Position numbers and translations under genes: made by a program
In this document: positions 52,611-63,800 of the stretch, piece after piece
Position numbering within the stretch: the stretch's first letter is position 1
Layout: the number at the start of each line of letters is the position of its first letter
Origin: Heliocidaris erythrogramma
Taxonomy: Eukaryota; Echinodermata; Echinoidea; Camarodonta; Echinometridae
DNA length: 64,000 nt
Assembly: GCA_025617745.1 (NCBI GenBank)
Contig: CM046858.1
Span: forward strand, 28,968,534-29,032,533
Direction of reading: 5' to 3'
Notes under the pieces: model-generated
What the model was told of the DNA's origin: nothing
What the model saw: the letters and a program-made list of their open reading frames with translations, nothing else
The model's database searches: none

Positions 52611-52854
52611 ATGCATAATCGGTGTATAGTTGCGGGCTGTAGCAAGACCCCTAAAGATGGTGTAAGCCTACATCATTTTCATAAAGATGAAAATCTACGG
52701 AAATTGTGGGTCGCAAAAGTAAAGCTCACGCGGGCAGAGTGGCAAGGGCCGGCCAAGTGAGTGGAGTACAATCTGCAGCGATCACTTTGCCGAAGATGAT
52801 TTTGAGCATCCTGGCCTGTATTCCGAATTTGGCATGAAGAGAAAGATAAGCTAG
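52611..52854 (+). pseudogene. THAP zinc-finger domain, one frameshift
   Basis: From ATG at 52611: CIVAGCSKTPKDGVSLHHFH with the C-x4-C pair, then LRKLWVAKVKLTRAEW. A one-base frameshift near 52755 is needed to reach CSDHFAEDDF, which supplies the C-x2-H pair, and a stop follows near 52852. THAP domains are ~80-90 residue C2CH DNA-binding modules found in P-element and Kolobok transposases. No transposase core follows, so this is a stand-alone remnant. Confidence 0.8.
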
Positions 52855-52943
52855 CTAAAAGATTCAGCTATTCCAACGATCAGACTTTGAGTCAAGTCTT
52901 CTAATCTGTTTTTCAACGACAACAGCTAAAGCAGCTTCACCCG

Positions 52944-53015
52944 TAGACCGAAAATTATGTCTCTCGCTCGTTAGCTAAGACGACCTAACGAACGAGAGAC
53001 AGCATTTTCGGTCTA
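52944..53015. mobile_element. 72 bp hairpin insertion
   Basis: TAGACCGAAAAT at the left and ATTTTCGGTCTA at the right; arms of ~33 bp pair with few mismatches. Flanked by CTTCACCCG at 52935-52943 and 53016-53024. The sister element (39100-39115 region, GGGTGAAACTGC) has no insertion at the equivalent place. Confidence 0.8.
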
Positions 53016-53024
53016 CTTCACCCG

Positions 53025-53066
53025 TAACTCCAGGGAGCTCCAACGCGTTGGAGCTCCCTGGAATTA
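53025..53066. mobile_element. 42 bp hairpin insertion
   Basis: TAACTCCAGGGAGCTCCAAC and its complement meet at ACGCGT; one mismatched pair in 21. Flanked by CTTCACCCG (53016-53024) and CTTCACCCA (53067-53075), the same 9 bp site used by the 72 bp hairpin. Confidence 0.8.
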
Positions 53067-53075
53067 CTTCACCCA

Positions 53076-53245
53076 CCGCGGCCCTTCACCGTATTCTGTG
53101 AGGGGTTCAAACATATAATGGTCGAATTTCCCCTTGCCACTCGAGCCTTCGGGGTCTGATAAATCATCTGACAGTAAATCAGAGTTCGTATCTGCATGGC
53201 TCAGAAAAGTCCTCCAATTCGGAATCGCGGGCACTTTTCCTCTCT
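53076..53245 (-). pseudogene. P2X7-intracellular-domain-like N-terminal fragment, copy 2
   Basis: The minus strand matches 38940-39085 of copy 1 (acidic SDxLED start, DDLSDPEG-like, YMFEPL), with frameshifts. Interrupted downstream by the hairpin insertions. Confidence 0.6.
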
Positions 53246-54004
53246 CTATATATACGTTACTCGAATTCAGCCAAAATCTAAGTCAGTACTAATGTACTAT
53301 GTAAAGCGAAGTAAAAAAAAAAACCGTAAGTGAAATAAACAAAACAGAAGCGTTCACCAGTCGTTATGTACGAGGGGAACGTAGTCACTGCCGTACTAAA
53401 GATGTGTAGGACATTGTACAATCATACAAAACGGCTGTGCACGCGTTTATGACCAATGCAAAACTTTCGTTCGGCAAGCTCAGATGGATGAGAACATTGT
53501 TCAAAAGAAATAAAGCTAAAAAACAAAACAAGAGCTGTATATTTGGGCAAAAGCGTTTTCTGATCTTGTTGAAAATATATTGCTAATGATTATTCACTCC
53601 TAAGATTATATTGATTAATTTCCTATTTTCATAAATTGTCCGTTGAACAGAGGGGTCAAATACCGCATTCTGTGTACAATATTATATGCTGCAGCCTGCA
53701 GATCTTGTGCCTCTTACTTTTCATACGTCACTTGAGGGTTAGCCAATCAGCTCACGAGTTTTAAGGAACGGTCCCAAAACCTCTACTTTTTCCCCTTTTT
53801 CGCCAAAACGAGACATAATTTGGACAATCGATTGGCAGATTCGTGATTAGAAGGCAAAACTACATGGAAAGAGCACCCATTTTTTCTCTAATTTAGTCAA
53901 CCTTTAAGTTAGAGGTATGAAAATTGGCCTGCGCAGGATTTTTCTTTCCAATTTTGGACAGGTAAGTTATTTGTAGCTTACAAAATAAGGATGATATGAG
54001 ATAT

Positions 54005-55440
54005 TCATAGATCACACTATCCTGATTGAAAGGCTTAAATCATTAGGTATCAAGGATACCGTTCTTGATTGGTTCATATCATATCTCTTTGAACGATCTC
54101 AGTATGTTAAAATTGGTAATTCCACCTCTAGTAAAACTACTATGAAGTATGGTGTACCCCAGGGTTCGGTTGGAGGACCACTGCTCTTCTCCCTTTATAT
54201 GCAACCAATCAGCAAGATACTTCTCAAACATTGTATTAGTTACCATTATTATGCTGATGACATACAAATATATCTATCTTTCAAACCTACAGTGTCTTCA
54301 CTATCATCAGCTGTAGCAAAACTTGAAACATGTCTGGAAGAACTAAAATACTGGCTAATATCTAATGGCCTAAAGCTGAATGATGATAAATCAGAGTTTT
54401 TATTATTAGGTTCAAAGCACACGTTACGTAAGGTTTTGATTTGATTTGATTTGAATTTATTTTTAATAAATAATTTCAATGACATAAAGTCCAATCACTT
54501 AGACCAGTGAAAACCAGTATAACCAGTTTAACTATTTGACCTTGGTATGTTACAAGATAACTGCCGAAATAAATTTATGACTGCCGAAATCTTGGAGCTC
54601 GCTGGCAATGCTGCCCGTGACAACAAGAAATTTTTTATCAATTGATTATCAATCATGTCATCTCCATATTGGTAGTACTTGTATCACTCCATCAAAAACA
54701 GCTCGTAATTTGGGTGTTATATTTGATCAGGAAATGTCCTTTCGCAGTCATATAACACATGTTCAACAGAGTGTAAGGTATCAACTACGTAATCTTAGTT
54801 TCATAAGAAAGTATTTATCCAAGCCTGCGGCCGAGATCTTGATCCATGCTTTAATTTCTTCTCGTTTAGATTTTGCAAATGCGTTGTTCTATAACCTTCC
54901 AAAAAAAGATGTCACAAAACTTCAGCGACTACAAAATTCCGCAGCCCGCCTATTAACATTCACTAAAAAATATGATTCCATATCACCAATTTTCCGTTCT
55001 CTTCATTGGCTATCAATTGAAAAAAAGGATTATCTTTAAAATTCTGTTATTGGTACATCATGCAGTTTACTCTTTTTCCCCCACATACCTGTGCAACTCT
55101 ATTTCCAAATACAATCCCACACGAAGTCTTCGCTCGTCATCAGAAAAATTGCTGCTTCGTACACCTAAAACAAAACATGCTTGGGGGGATCGGGCTTTTT
55201 CAGCTATGGGTCCAAAACTCTGGAATGAACTCCCTCTACAATTACGTCAACTGTCGTCAACAGAAACATTCAAATCACAACTGAAAATGTATTTGTTTTC
55301 TTTGTTGTAATTATTGTAGTATTTTAATTTAGTATGTTTAGGAGAATTCTGTATGTATTTTTCTCTAAGCGCCATGAGTACCGAAAGGTGGCCCTGTGCG
55401 CTATACAAGTAGCCACTATTATTATTATTATTATTAATTA
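54005..55440 (+). pseudogene. CR1/L2-like LINE, 3' half
   Basis: The order of RT parts is: LGIKDTVLDWFISYLFERSQ near 54040, GVPQGSVGGPLLFSLY (54145-54195), YYADDIQIYL (54247-54276), LISNGLKLNDDKSEFLLLGS. Then comes a ~180 bp insertion, then TARNLGVIFDQEMSFRSHIT and the full C-terminus with LQNSAARLLTFTKKYDSIS, FRSLHWLSIEKK, WGDRAF and a stop at 55308-55310. A frameshift lies near 55030. The 3' tail reads GTGCGCTATACAAGTAGCCA and an ATT microsatellite at 55418-55435. Truncated 5'; endonuclease missing. Confidence 0.85.
54433..54615 (-). mobile_element. short LINE/SINE 3' piece inside the LINE
   Basis: Starts with a (TTTGA)n tail in reverse (TTTTGATTTGATTTGATTTG) and separates two halves of one RT frame. 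Its right boundary is uncertain. Confidence 0.5.
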
Positions 55441-55814
55441 TGACAACTTTTTGTTTCTCAATATCTGTTTTTGATTATTGAATAAGAAATTTATGCATGA
55501 ACGAACATTAAGGTAAATCAATATTAGCTTACTCATGTTGAATGAAAAATGCTAATAATGAAATTATTTCTTAGAATATATGATGCATACCTTTAGAGGT
55601 ATTTAACAAATTTATGAATCATACAATCTATCATTTTGATAATATGTGATTTCTTTTTAAATCCAAAGTCGTAACCTTAGTGGCTTCAATGTACTGTGAT
55701 GGTAAGCTGTATAGCCACTATGGTTATTTTGAACCTTGAACTTGCAACACTGAATATTTCATGTGAACAAATGGTGATTGGACATAATTGACAATAATCT
55801 GATTTCACACTTTA

Positions 55815-56118
55815 GGCTCATGTGGAGGTGTCGTGGTATAGTGGTTCATTCACTTGACTCTCAATCCAAGGGTTGACGGTTCGAATCTCAGCCCTGCACT
55901 AGCGTCTTTTGACATTAATCCACATTTGCCACTCTCCACCCAGGTGTTAAATGGGTACCTGGCAGGATTTATTCCTTGAAATGCACTGTGCGCTCATTAC
56001 GGCTGCCGGAGCTAAAGCCAGGGTAATAATATCCAAAACCCTTTGGAAGCGCATAGGGACGTTATAATATAATGTGATATGCGCTATACAAGAACAGTGG
56101 TATTATTATTATCATTAT
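55815..56118 (+). repeat. tRNA-derived SINE with LINE-like tail
   Basis: 5' part: A-box-like TGGTATAGTGG (55834) and B-box GGTTCGAATCTC (55879). Body: CCACTCTCCACCCAGGTGTT, GGGTACCTGGCAGGATTT. 3' part: ATGCGCTATACAAGAACAGT and (ATT)n. The last 30 bp match the tails of the CR1/L2-like LINEs at 39765 and 54005, consistent with a SINE copied by that LINE's machinery (inference). Confidence 0.75.
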
Positions 56119-56384
56119 TGATGAAACTGAAATCTGATTTAATCAATAATGAAATATTCTCTAACAAATTAGGCATTGCGTAGACGTTGTACTTTAGAAT
56201 GCATATCTTGCTGGTTATATTCTGTAGAGTAGTCATTAGATATCATTGGTTATGTATTGCGATCTTTCAACAACAGAAATCTCTATCTTGATGACAGTTT
56301 ATTTTATTTCATTTCATTTTCAGGAAAACATAGCAATAACAGAAGAAGGGAATCACAAAAAATAGTTGTAATAGTTCTGACCAA

Positions 56385-59168
56385 TTAAAGTAATATCGTT
56401 TTTATGATGCTTGTCGAGACAGTGGAATATTCAAGTAGAATTAATTACATTTACATGAGAAGAACATACACTTGTTATTGATATCAAATTCATTGAGTTG
56501 ACAAAGCAAAATTTATCATCTGCTAGCAATATGTATCGTCTGCTAGCAGCACATGGGGGCTGCCATTTTTGTATGTGTACAAGAAGATTTTCTTAATCCA
56601 AATGCCCAATTGCCTTTTTCAAAATTAAAAACCCATTTGAGATTAAAAATATAGAATAGATATGTCAATTTATTTTTAAAGTGAAGATTTCCTTATATAT
56701 TTCTGTTGAAAATCGCTTAATATTCGCTTAAAGTAGAACGTTAATGATTTTAAATATTGGCTTAATACTTATTATTGCATAGATGGCATAAATTAAACAA
56801 GGTTATCCAAATTCAACGCTTGGAAACATTTGAAGTAATGATTATTATCAATTATAAAACGGTAAAATACAGCCCCCGATATAGCAGCTGAAGAGCTCCT
56901 CGAACGCTGCTGAGATATGTGACGACACACCCTGGACCAGTCCTGTCTAAGCAGACGATGTCCCATAACATCTTACACATTTTTCAGTGCCTGTTTTGTC
57001 ATCTCCTCTTCACTTATTTCTCTTACTTGACTAGCGTCAGTCTTAATGTTAGTCTGTTGCCTCACTCTTAACTTCGTGTATGGTATTATTTTGATGAAAA
57101 ATGCAGCGTTAAAAAAATAAAGGAATCAGTCACTTGTAAACAAAATAAGACGCCATTGTATTATCAGCTGCTTGCACCGGGGCATTTTCGGCGTTTCAAG
57201 AGGGAACGAATACCATCCTGCTATTATTCGGAGGGCTTTTCAATTTGAAAGTGGGGTTTATTTCATTGATCATTGACCCTTCTCCTATGTATTTACAATC
57301 AAACGGTTTTAGCTATCAGAATCAGTTTCACTTTCCCTTTATAATGGTGTGAAATAAGGTCATGTTTAAATACACCAAACTCTTTATAATTTGATAAATA
57401 ATTGCATTGCAATTACGTTCATTCATTATAGGACGTCGTCTGCTTAAGCAGGATCGATCCCGAGTGTGACGACATCAAAACATCGCTATATTTCTGGCGA
57501 ATCCTCGGATATTCCAGATGCTGAGAAGAGCTTTTATTTGTGTTGTTTTTATAATCACCAGATACGCAGTTGACATAAAACTTATACGATTGCTATCTGT
57601 AAGCTTCCCAGTTTCTAGTGATACATTAATTGCCATATTTGTGATTTTCTTTGAATATCTACTTTAATAGAAATCTATTTTCTCGATACTGGACGTATGG
57701 GAAGGAGCAAATTAATTCAAATTTTATGGATGCTTCTTCCCTGATCATCTATAGCGGCAAACTATGCATTCACCTGCTTTCGGATAATGGACTTGAAAAG
57801 TCAGAATGCATGCTGCATATATTATGTTCTGCTCTGTTTGGCAAACCCAAGAAAATAGATTTTTGTTAAGCAAAACCAGACAATTTAAAAGTATCATTAT
57901 AAAGATTTAATTTTTATAATACATGTAAACACCCACTTTATATTTTTGGTCACATATGGGATTTTATGTAATGAAGAAAATCAATTTAGGTTAAACTTAG
58001 TTAAAATATCTTCCTGACTGGAACATTTCTTAAAGTAGATATTCAAAGAAAATCACAAATATGGCAATTAATGTATCACTAGAAACTGGGAAGCTTACAG
58101 ATGGCAATCTTATAAGTTTTATGTCAACTGCGTATCTGGTGATTATAAAAACAACACAAATAAAAGCTCTTCTCAGCATCTGGAATATCCGAGGATTCGC
58201 CAGAAATATAGCGATGTTTTGATGTCGTCACACTCGGGATCGATCCTGCTTAAGCAGACGACGTCCTCTAATGAATGAACGTAATTGCAATGCAATTATT
58301 TATCAAATTATAAAGAGTTTGGTGTATTTAAACATGACCTTATTTCACACCATTATAAAGGGAAAGTGAAACTGATTCTGATAGCTAAAACCGTTTGATT
58401 GTAAATACATAGGAGAAGGGTCAATGATCAATGAAATAAACCCCACTTTCAAATTGAAAAGCCCTCCGAATAATAGCAGGATGGTATTCGTTCCCTCTTG
58501 AAACGCCGAACATGCCCCGGTGCAAACAGCTGAAAATACAATGGCGTCTTATTTTGTTTACAAGTGACTGATTCCTTTATTTTTTTAACGCTGCATTTTT
58601 CATCAAAATAATACCATACACGAAGTTAAGAGTGAGGCAACAGACTAACATTAAGACTGACGCTAGTGAAGGAAGAGAAATAAGTGAAGAGGAGATGACA
58701 AAATAGGCTCTGAAAAATGTGTAAGATGTTATGGGACATCGTCTGCTTAGCCAGGACTGGTCCAGGGTGTGTCGTCACATATCTCAGCAGCGTTCGAGGA
58801 GCTCTTCAGCTGCTATATCGGGGGCTGTATTTTACCGTTTTATAATTGATAATAATCATTACTTCAAATGTTTCCAAGCGTTGAATTTGGATAACCTTGT
58901 TTAATTTATGCCATCTACGCAATAATAAGTATTAAGCCAATATTTAAAATCATCAACGTTCTACTTCAATGGTTCATGTACAACTCCAAATCAGCAAGAA
59001 AATGGCAGCCCCCATGTAAATCAGTAGGAGACGATACCGGGTGTTGGAATATCTTTATTTATACCCTTTTCTGATATCTTATTAGACAATGATTTAGGCC
59101 AATATGTAGGAATATATTACACCTTCCGATATAAGTAAATTTGTAATCAGGTGTTAATTCTCCTTTAA
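56385..59168. mobile_element. outer TTAA element opened by the palindrome
   Basis: Right end GGTGTTAATTCTCCTTTAA (59168) matches the end of MITE A at 11151. Left part 56500-56600 matches MITE A's CTGCTAGCAAT..GGGGGCTGCCATT region, and the right part at 58995-59010 holds ATGGCAGCCCCCATGT. The left tip near 56385 is weak. The 56728-58969 palindrome sits inside. Confidence 0.5.
56728..58969. mobile_element. 2.2 kb palindromic TTAA element
   Basis: Left arm 56728-57668 and right arm 58029-58969, each ~940 bp, are nearly identical reverse complements around a ~360 bp spacer (57669-58028). Tips are TTAAAGTAGAACGTTAATGA and its near complement; the right TTAA reads TTCAA. Arms contain CAGACGATGTCCCATAACAT and GATCGATCC blocks. 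Spacer frame at 57651-57869 shows no similarity. Non-coding foldback-type element. Confidence 0.85.
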
Positions 59169-59179
59169 TTTCGCCTATA

Positions 59180-59335
59180 ATTGATTACCATTACCTTTCA
59201 TGTCCGTACCTCTCCTATTGCACTTTTGCTTATATGTATTTCATCTTTTGCACAAGTTGGGCCTTGAGCATTTGATCATCAAGTGGATTCGGCGCCTTAT
59301 AAATCTTATATATTATTATTATTATTAAAGGTTTG
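59180..59335 (+). repeat. LINE 3' tail with (TTA)n
   Basis: GGATTCGGCGCCTTATAAAT followed by TATTATTATTATTATT at 59309-59327, the 3' end type of L2-like elements. Confidence 0.5.
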
Positions 59336-59658
59336 TTCCCAAACATATATAATACATAAGATATATTATTTTAGAGAATTACGGAGAGTTTACACAACAC
59401 GACTTTTTATAAACAAAGTTTTTAATAAACAAAGTGAAATTCGATGCTTTGGTGATGACAAGCTAAAAATTTTCTACAGCCAGTATAACCTTTTTTAAAG
59501 TCTGTGTAAATTATACATTACATACATAAGAAATAATCATATTTTACACTTGTAGAAATAATTATCTCAGCATGATTAATTCAACTTAAATTACAAATTG
59601 GTTGCTCCAGTTGGAAAGAATGAAGGTATCACGAAGCATCAAAAACAATAATAACGTC

Positions 59659-59994
59659 CATTGGCGGATCCAGGGTGCACTTCCGGCCCGTGCACCCCCC
59701 CCCCCCCCCCACCCCCTTGGAAGAAAAGTATGCATTTTGACCATAGAGGATCTGCCCTTTTACCGATTGTGCCCCCCCCCCCCCCTTATTTAGAATGAAA
59801 ACTTTTTTTTTGTTTGCTTGTCAGAGAATTATGGAGGGAAACTGGACCCCCATACCCCCCCCCCCCCCCCCGAGCAAATTTTGGAGATCTGGCGAAGAAA
59901 AAAATTACGGTTCTACCTTTTCCAAAAGTTGACAAACCTGCATTTGTGTGCTCCCCCCCCCCCCCCCTTATACTAAATCCTGGATCCGCCCCTG
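59659..59994. mobile_element. hAT-like MITE with four poly-C runs
   Basis: Ends CATTGGCGGATCCAGG and CCTGGATCCGCCCCTG, flanked by an identical 8 bp repeat ATAACGTC at 59651-59658 and 59995-60002. C runs lie at 59695-59711, 59772-59784, 59856-59871 and 59953-59967. Frames across it are low-complexity artefacts. 8 bp duplications and the end sequence point to hAT. Confidence 0.85.
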
Positions 59995-60002
59995 ATAACG
60001 TC

Positions 60003-60327
60003 TAATGTCATTTGGGTGTATCAGACAAACAATGATATAATTCCTTTGTTATTATAATCTAAGTCATGCACATTAACTCTGAATCTCAGACGTTCGAGGT
60101 AATATCTATTGGAAAAAATTACAAACATAAAATGGAAATGAACATTGAATAATAGTTGTCAAGGCAGTTATAAAAGTAACATAAATATATCAACATTGTT
60201 CTAAAACATGTGGAATATCCTTCTGAACAGTGTCCAAGTTTCATTGAATTGGGATTATGAGGAAAAAAATTACAGCATAGGTAAATCTTTGTAGACTCAA
60301 TGTTCACATGCATGGTTCTAGGACACC
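60003..60327. other. non-coding sequence, nothing recognised
   Basis: Plain AT-rich DNA between a MITE and the minisatellite. Confidence 0.4.
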
Positions 60328-60645
60328 TACCCCCTGGACAACCACCCCCGGGACAACCAGCCCTGGATAACCACCCCTATAGGGTAACCACCCTCTAGGA
60401 AATTACCCCCAAGGACAACTACCCCATAGGGCAACCACCCACTAGGACGACTACCCCGGGACAATGACCCTCTAGGTTGATTACCCCCCCCCCCCCCCCC
60501 CAACTAACTACCCGGCATGCGCATAGGGCAACTACCCTCGAGGACAACTACCCCCAGACAACTACCCCTAGGACAACCACTCTCTAGGACAACTTACTAC
60601 CCCCGGAAAACTACCCCCAGGACAACCACCCTCTATAGGAAAAGT
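60328..60645. repeat. minisatellite of GGACAACTACCCCC (~16 bp unit)
   Basis: About 18 imperfect copies of GGACAACCACCCCC / GGACAACTACCCC in direct order, with an internal C run at 60484-60500. One inverted motif (GGTGGTTGTCCTAGGGGG) follows at about 60746. Related sequence at 33610-33670. Confidence 0.8.
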
Positions 60646-60879
60646 ATCCCAAATTTGACTTAACATCACGTTGAACAATATTGTGCTCGTTTGCTACGCT
60701 CGCTCGCCAAAACAGAATTAATATGGCCTTTAGCATAATTTCTAAAGGGTGGTTGTCCTAGGGGGACCCCTCTTTGATACCCTACTATAAAGATTATGCA
60801 CGCGTTTATTTAGCTGTGGATTGTGAGATTATAAGCACACGTTTCTTGAGCTCAAACTCCAAGGCTCTATCAGGCACCG

Positions 60880-63800
60880 ATGCACGAAGTTGTTGAAAAA
60901 CAGTCATTGGGTTATAATCAATGCAAATGAAAGTTAGTATCCAGATAATAATTATTAGATGTTTAAGACAATATTGAGAGGTAAATAAAGTTCATTTGAA
61001 ACAAACGTTTACAGATAATCATTCCTACAATCATCGTAGGCTTTGGCACACTTTTAATGAGCACCAAGTCATAATGAGCACCAATGCGCTATTTTGTATG
61101 AAAACAGTCATCAGGATTATAATCAATGCAAATCAAATTCATTGTCCAGATAATTAGATGTTTAAAACAATATTGAGACGTAAATAAAGTTCATTTGAAA
61201 CATAATTTTCATGATAATCATTCCTATACTCCTCGTAGGCTTTGGCACACGTTTCATGCATGAGCACCAAGTCGCTATGAGCACCAATGCGCTATTTTGT
61301 TTGAAAACAGTCATCCAGACTATAATCAATGAAATCAAAGTCAGTGTCTACATAAATAGATGCTAAAGACAATATTGAGAGGTAAATAAAGTTTATTTGA
61401 AACAAAAGTTTACGGATAATCATTCCTACAATCATCGTAGGCGTTGGCACACGTTTTATGAGCACCAAGTCACTATAATGAGCACCAATGCGCTATTTTG
61501 TTTGGAAACAGTCATCAAGATTATAATCAATGCAAATCAATGCAAATAATTAGATGTATAAAACAATATTGAAACGTAAATAAAGTTCATTTGAAACAAA
61601 GGTTTACAGATAATCGTTCCTACAATCCTCGTAGGCTTTGGCACACGTTTCATGAGCACCGAGTGACTATAATGAGCACCAATGCGCTATTTTGTTTGAA
61701 AACAGTCATCAGGATTATAATCAATGCAAATCAAAGTCAGTGTCCAGATAATTAGATGTTTAAGACAATATTGAGACGTAAATAAAGTTCATTTGAAACA
61801 TAATTTTCAAGATAATCATTCCTACAATCATCGTAGGTTTTGGCACACTTTTAATGAGCACCAAGTTACTATTATGAGCACCAATGCGCTATTTTGTTTG
61901 GAAACAGTCATCAGGATTATAATCAATGCAAATCAAAGTCAGTATCCAGATAATTAGATGTTTAAAACAATATTGAGACGTAAATAAAGTTCATTTGAAA
62001 CAAAGGTTTACATGCAGATAATCATTCCTACAATTATAGGCTTTGGCACACGTTTCATGATCACCAATGCGCTATTTTGTTTGAAAACAGTCATCCAGAC
62101 TATAATCAATGATATCAAAGTCAGTGTCTACATGAATAGATGCTAAAGACAATATTGAGAGGTAAATAAAGTTCATTTGAAACAAAAGTTTACGGATAAT
62201 CATTCCTACAATCATCGTACGCTTTGGCACACGTTTTATGAGCACCAAGTCACTATAATGAGCACCAATGCGCCATTTTGTTTCAAAACAGTCATCAGGA
62301 TTATATAATCAATGCAAATCAAATTCATTGTCCAGATAATTAGCTGCTTAAGACAATATTGAGACGTAAATAAAGTTCATTTGAAACATAATTTTCAAGA
62401 TAATCATTCCTATACTCCTCGTAGGCTTTGGCACACGTTTAATGAGCACCAAGTCACTATAATGAGCACCAAAGCGCTATTTTGTTTGCAAACTGTCATC
62501 AAGATTGTAATCTAAAAAATCAAAGTCAGTGTCTAGATGATTAGATGTTAAAGACAATATTGAGACGTAAATAAAGTTCATTTGAAACAAAATTTTACAG
62601 ATAATCATTCCTACAATCCTCGTAGGGCTTGGCACACGTTGCATGCATGATCGCCAAGTCGCTATGAGCACCAATGCGCGATTTTGCTTGAAACCAGTCA
62701 TCCAGACTATAATCAATGAAATCAAAGTCAGTGTCTGGATAAATAGATGTTAAAGATAATATTGTGACGTAAATAAAGTTCATTGGAAACAAAATTTTAC
62801 AGATAATCACTCCTTTACATTCCCCGTATGGTTTAACACACGTTTCATGAGCACCAAGTCACTATAATGAGCACGAATGCGCTATTTTGTTTGAAAACAG
62901 TCATCAAGATTGTAATCTAAAAAATCAAAGTCAGTGTCTAGATGAATAGATGCTAAAGACAATATTGAGACGTAAATAAAGTTCATTTGAAACAAAAGTT
63001 TACAGATAATCATTCCTCCAATCATCGTAGGCTTTTGGGCACACTTTTAATGAGCACCAAGTCACTATAATGAACACCAATGCGCTATTTTGTTTGCAAA
63101 CTGTTATCAAGATTGTAATCTAAAAAATCAAAGTCAGTGTCTAGATGATTAGATGTTAAGGACAATATTGAGACGTAAATAAAGTTCATTTGAAACACAA
63201 TTTTCAAGATAATCATTCCTATACTCCTCGCAGGCTTTTTTTTCGGGGCCAGCAGGTTCTCGGGATCGCGCCATCACTCGGCTTATCGCGTATAGTCGGC
63301 GAATAAAACAATCAATAAAAAGAGTCCAGAACTAGACTAGTTGCATGCATGCATGAGCACCAAGTCGCTATGAGCACCAATGTGCGATTTTGCTTGAAAC
63401 CAGTCATCCAGACTATATCAATGAAATCAAAGTCAGTGTCTAGATGAATAGATGCTAAAGACAATATTGAGAGGTAAATAAAGTTCATTTGAAACAAAGG
63501 TTTACAGATAATCATTCCTATACAATCCTCGTAGGCTTTGGCACACGTTTCATGATCACCAATGCGCTATTTTGTTTGAAAACAGTCATCAAGATTGTAA
63601 TCTAAAAAATCAAATTCATTGTCCAGATAATTACATGTTTAAGACAATATTGAGACGTAAATAAAGTTCATTTGAAACAAAATTTTACAGATAAACATTC
63701 CTACAATCCTCGTAGGGCTTGGCACACGTTGCATGCATGAGCACCAAGTCGCAATGAGCACCAATGCGCGATTTTGCTTGAAACCAGTCATCCAGACTAT

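Larger units (their letters stand above)
52234..53907. mobile_element. TTAA element with THAP and P2X7-like fragments, copy 2
   Basis: Starts TTAAAGGGTCACTAAA (52234) and ends TTTAGTCAACCTTTAA (53907). It is an inverted copy of 38250-39650, longer because copy 1 has a deletion and this copy carries two hairpin insertions. Its right half matches copy 1's left half, including AAGGAACGGTCCCAAAACCT and the CGCCAAAACGAGACATAATT stretch near the end. Confidence 0.85.

Noticed and set aside
57651..57869. 72-codon frame in the spacer of the 2.2 kb palindrome
   Set aside because: Short, no similarity, no coding bias seen; it starts at the arm edge.
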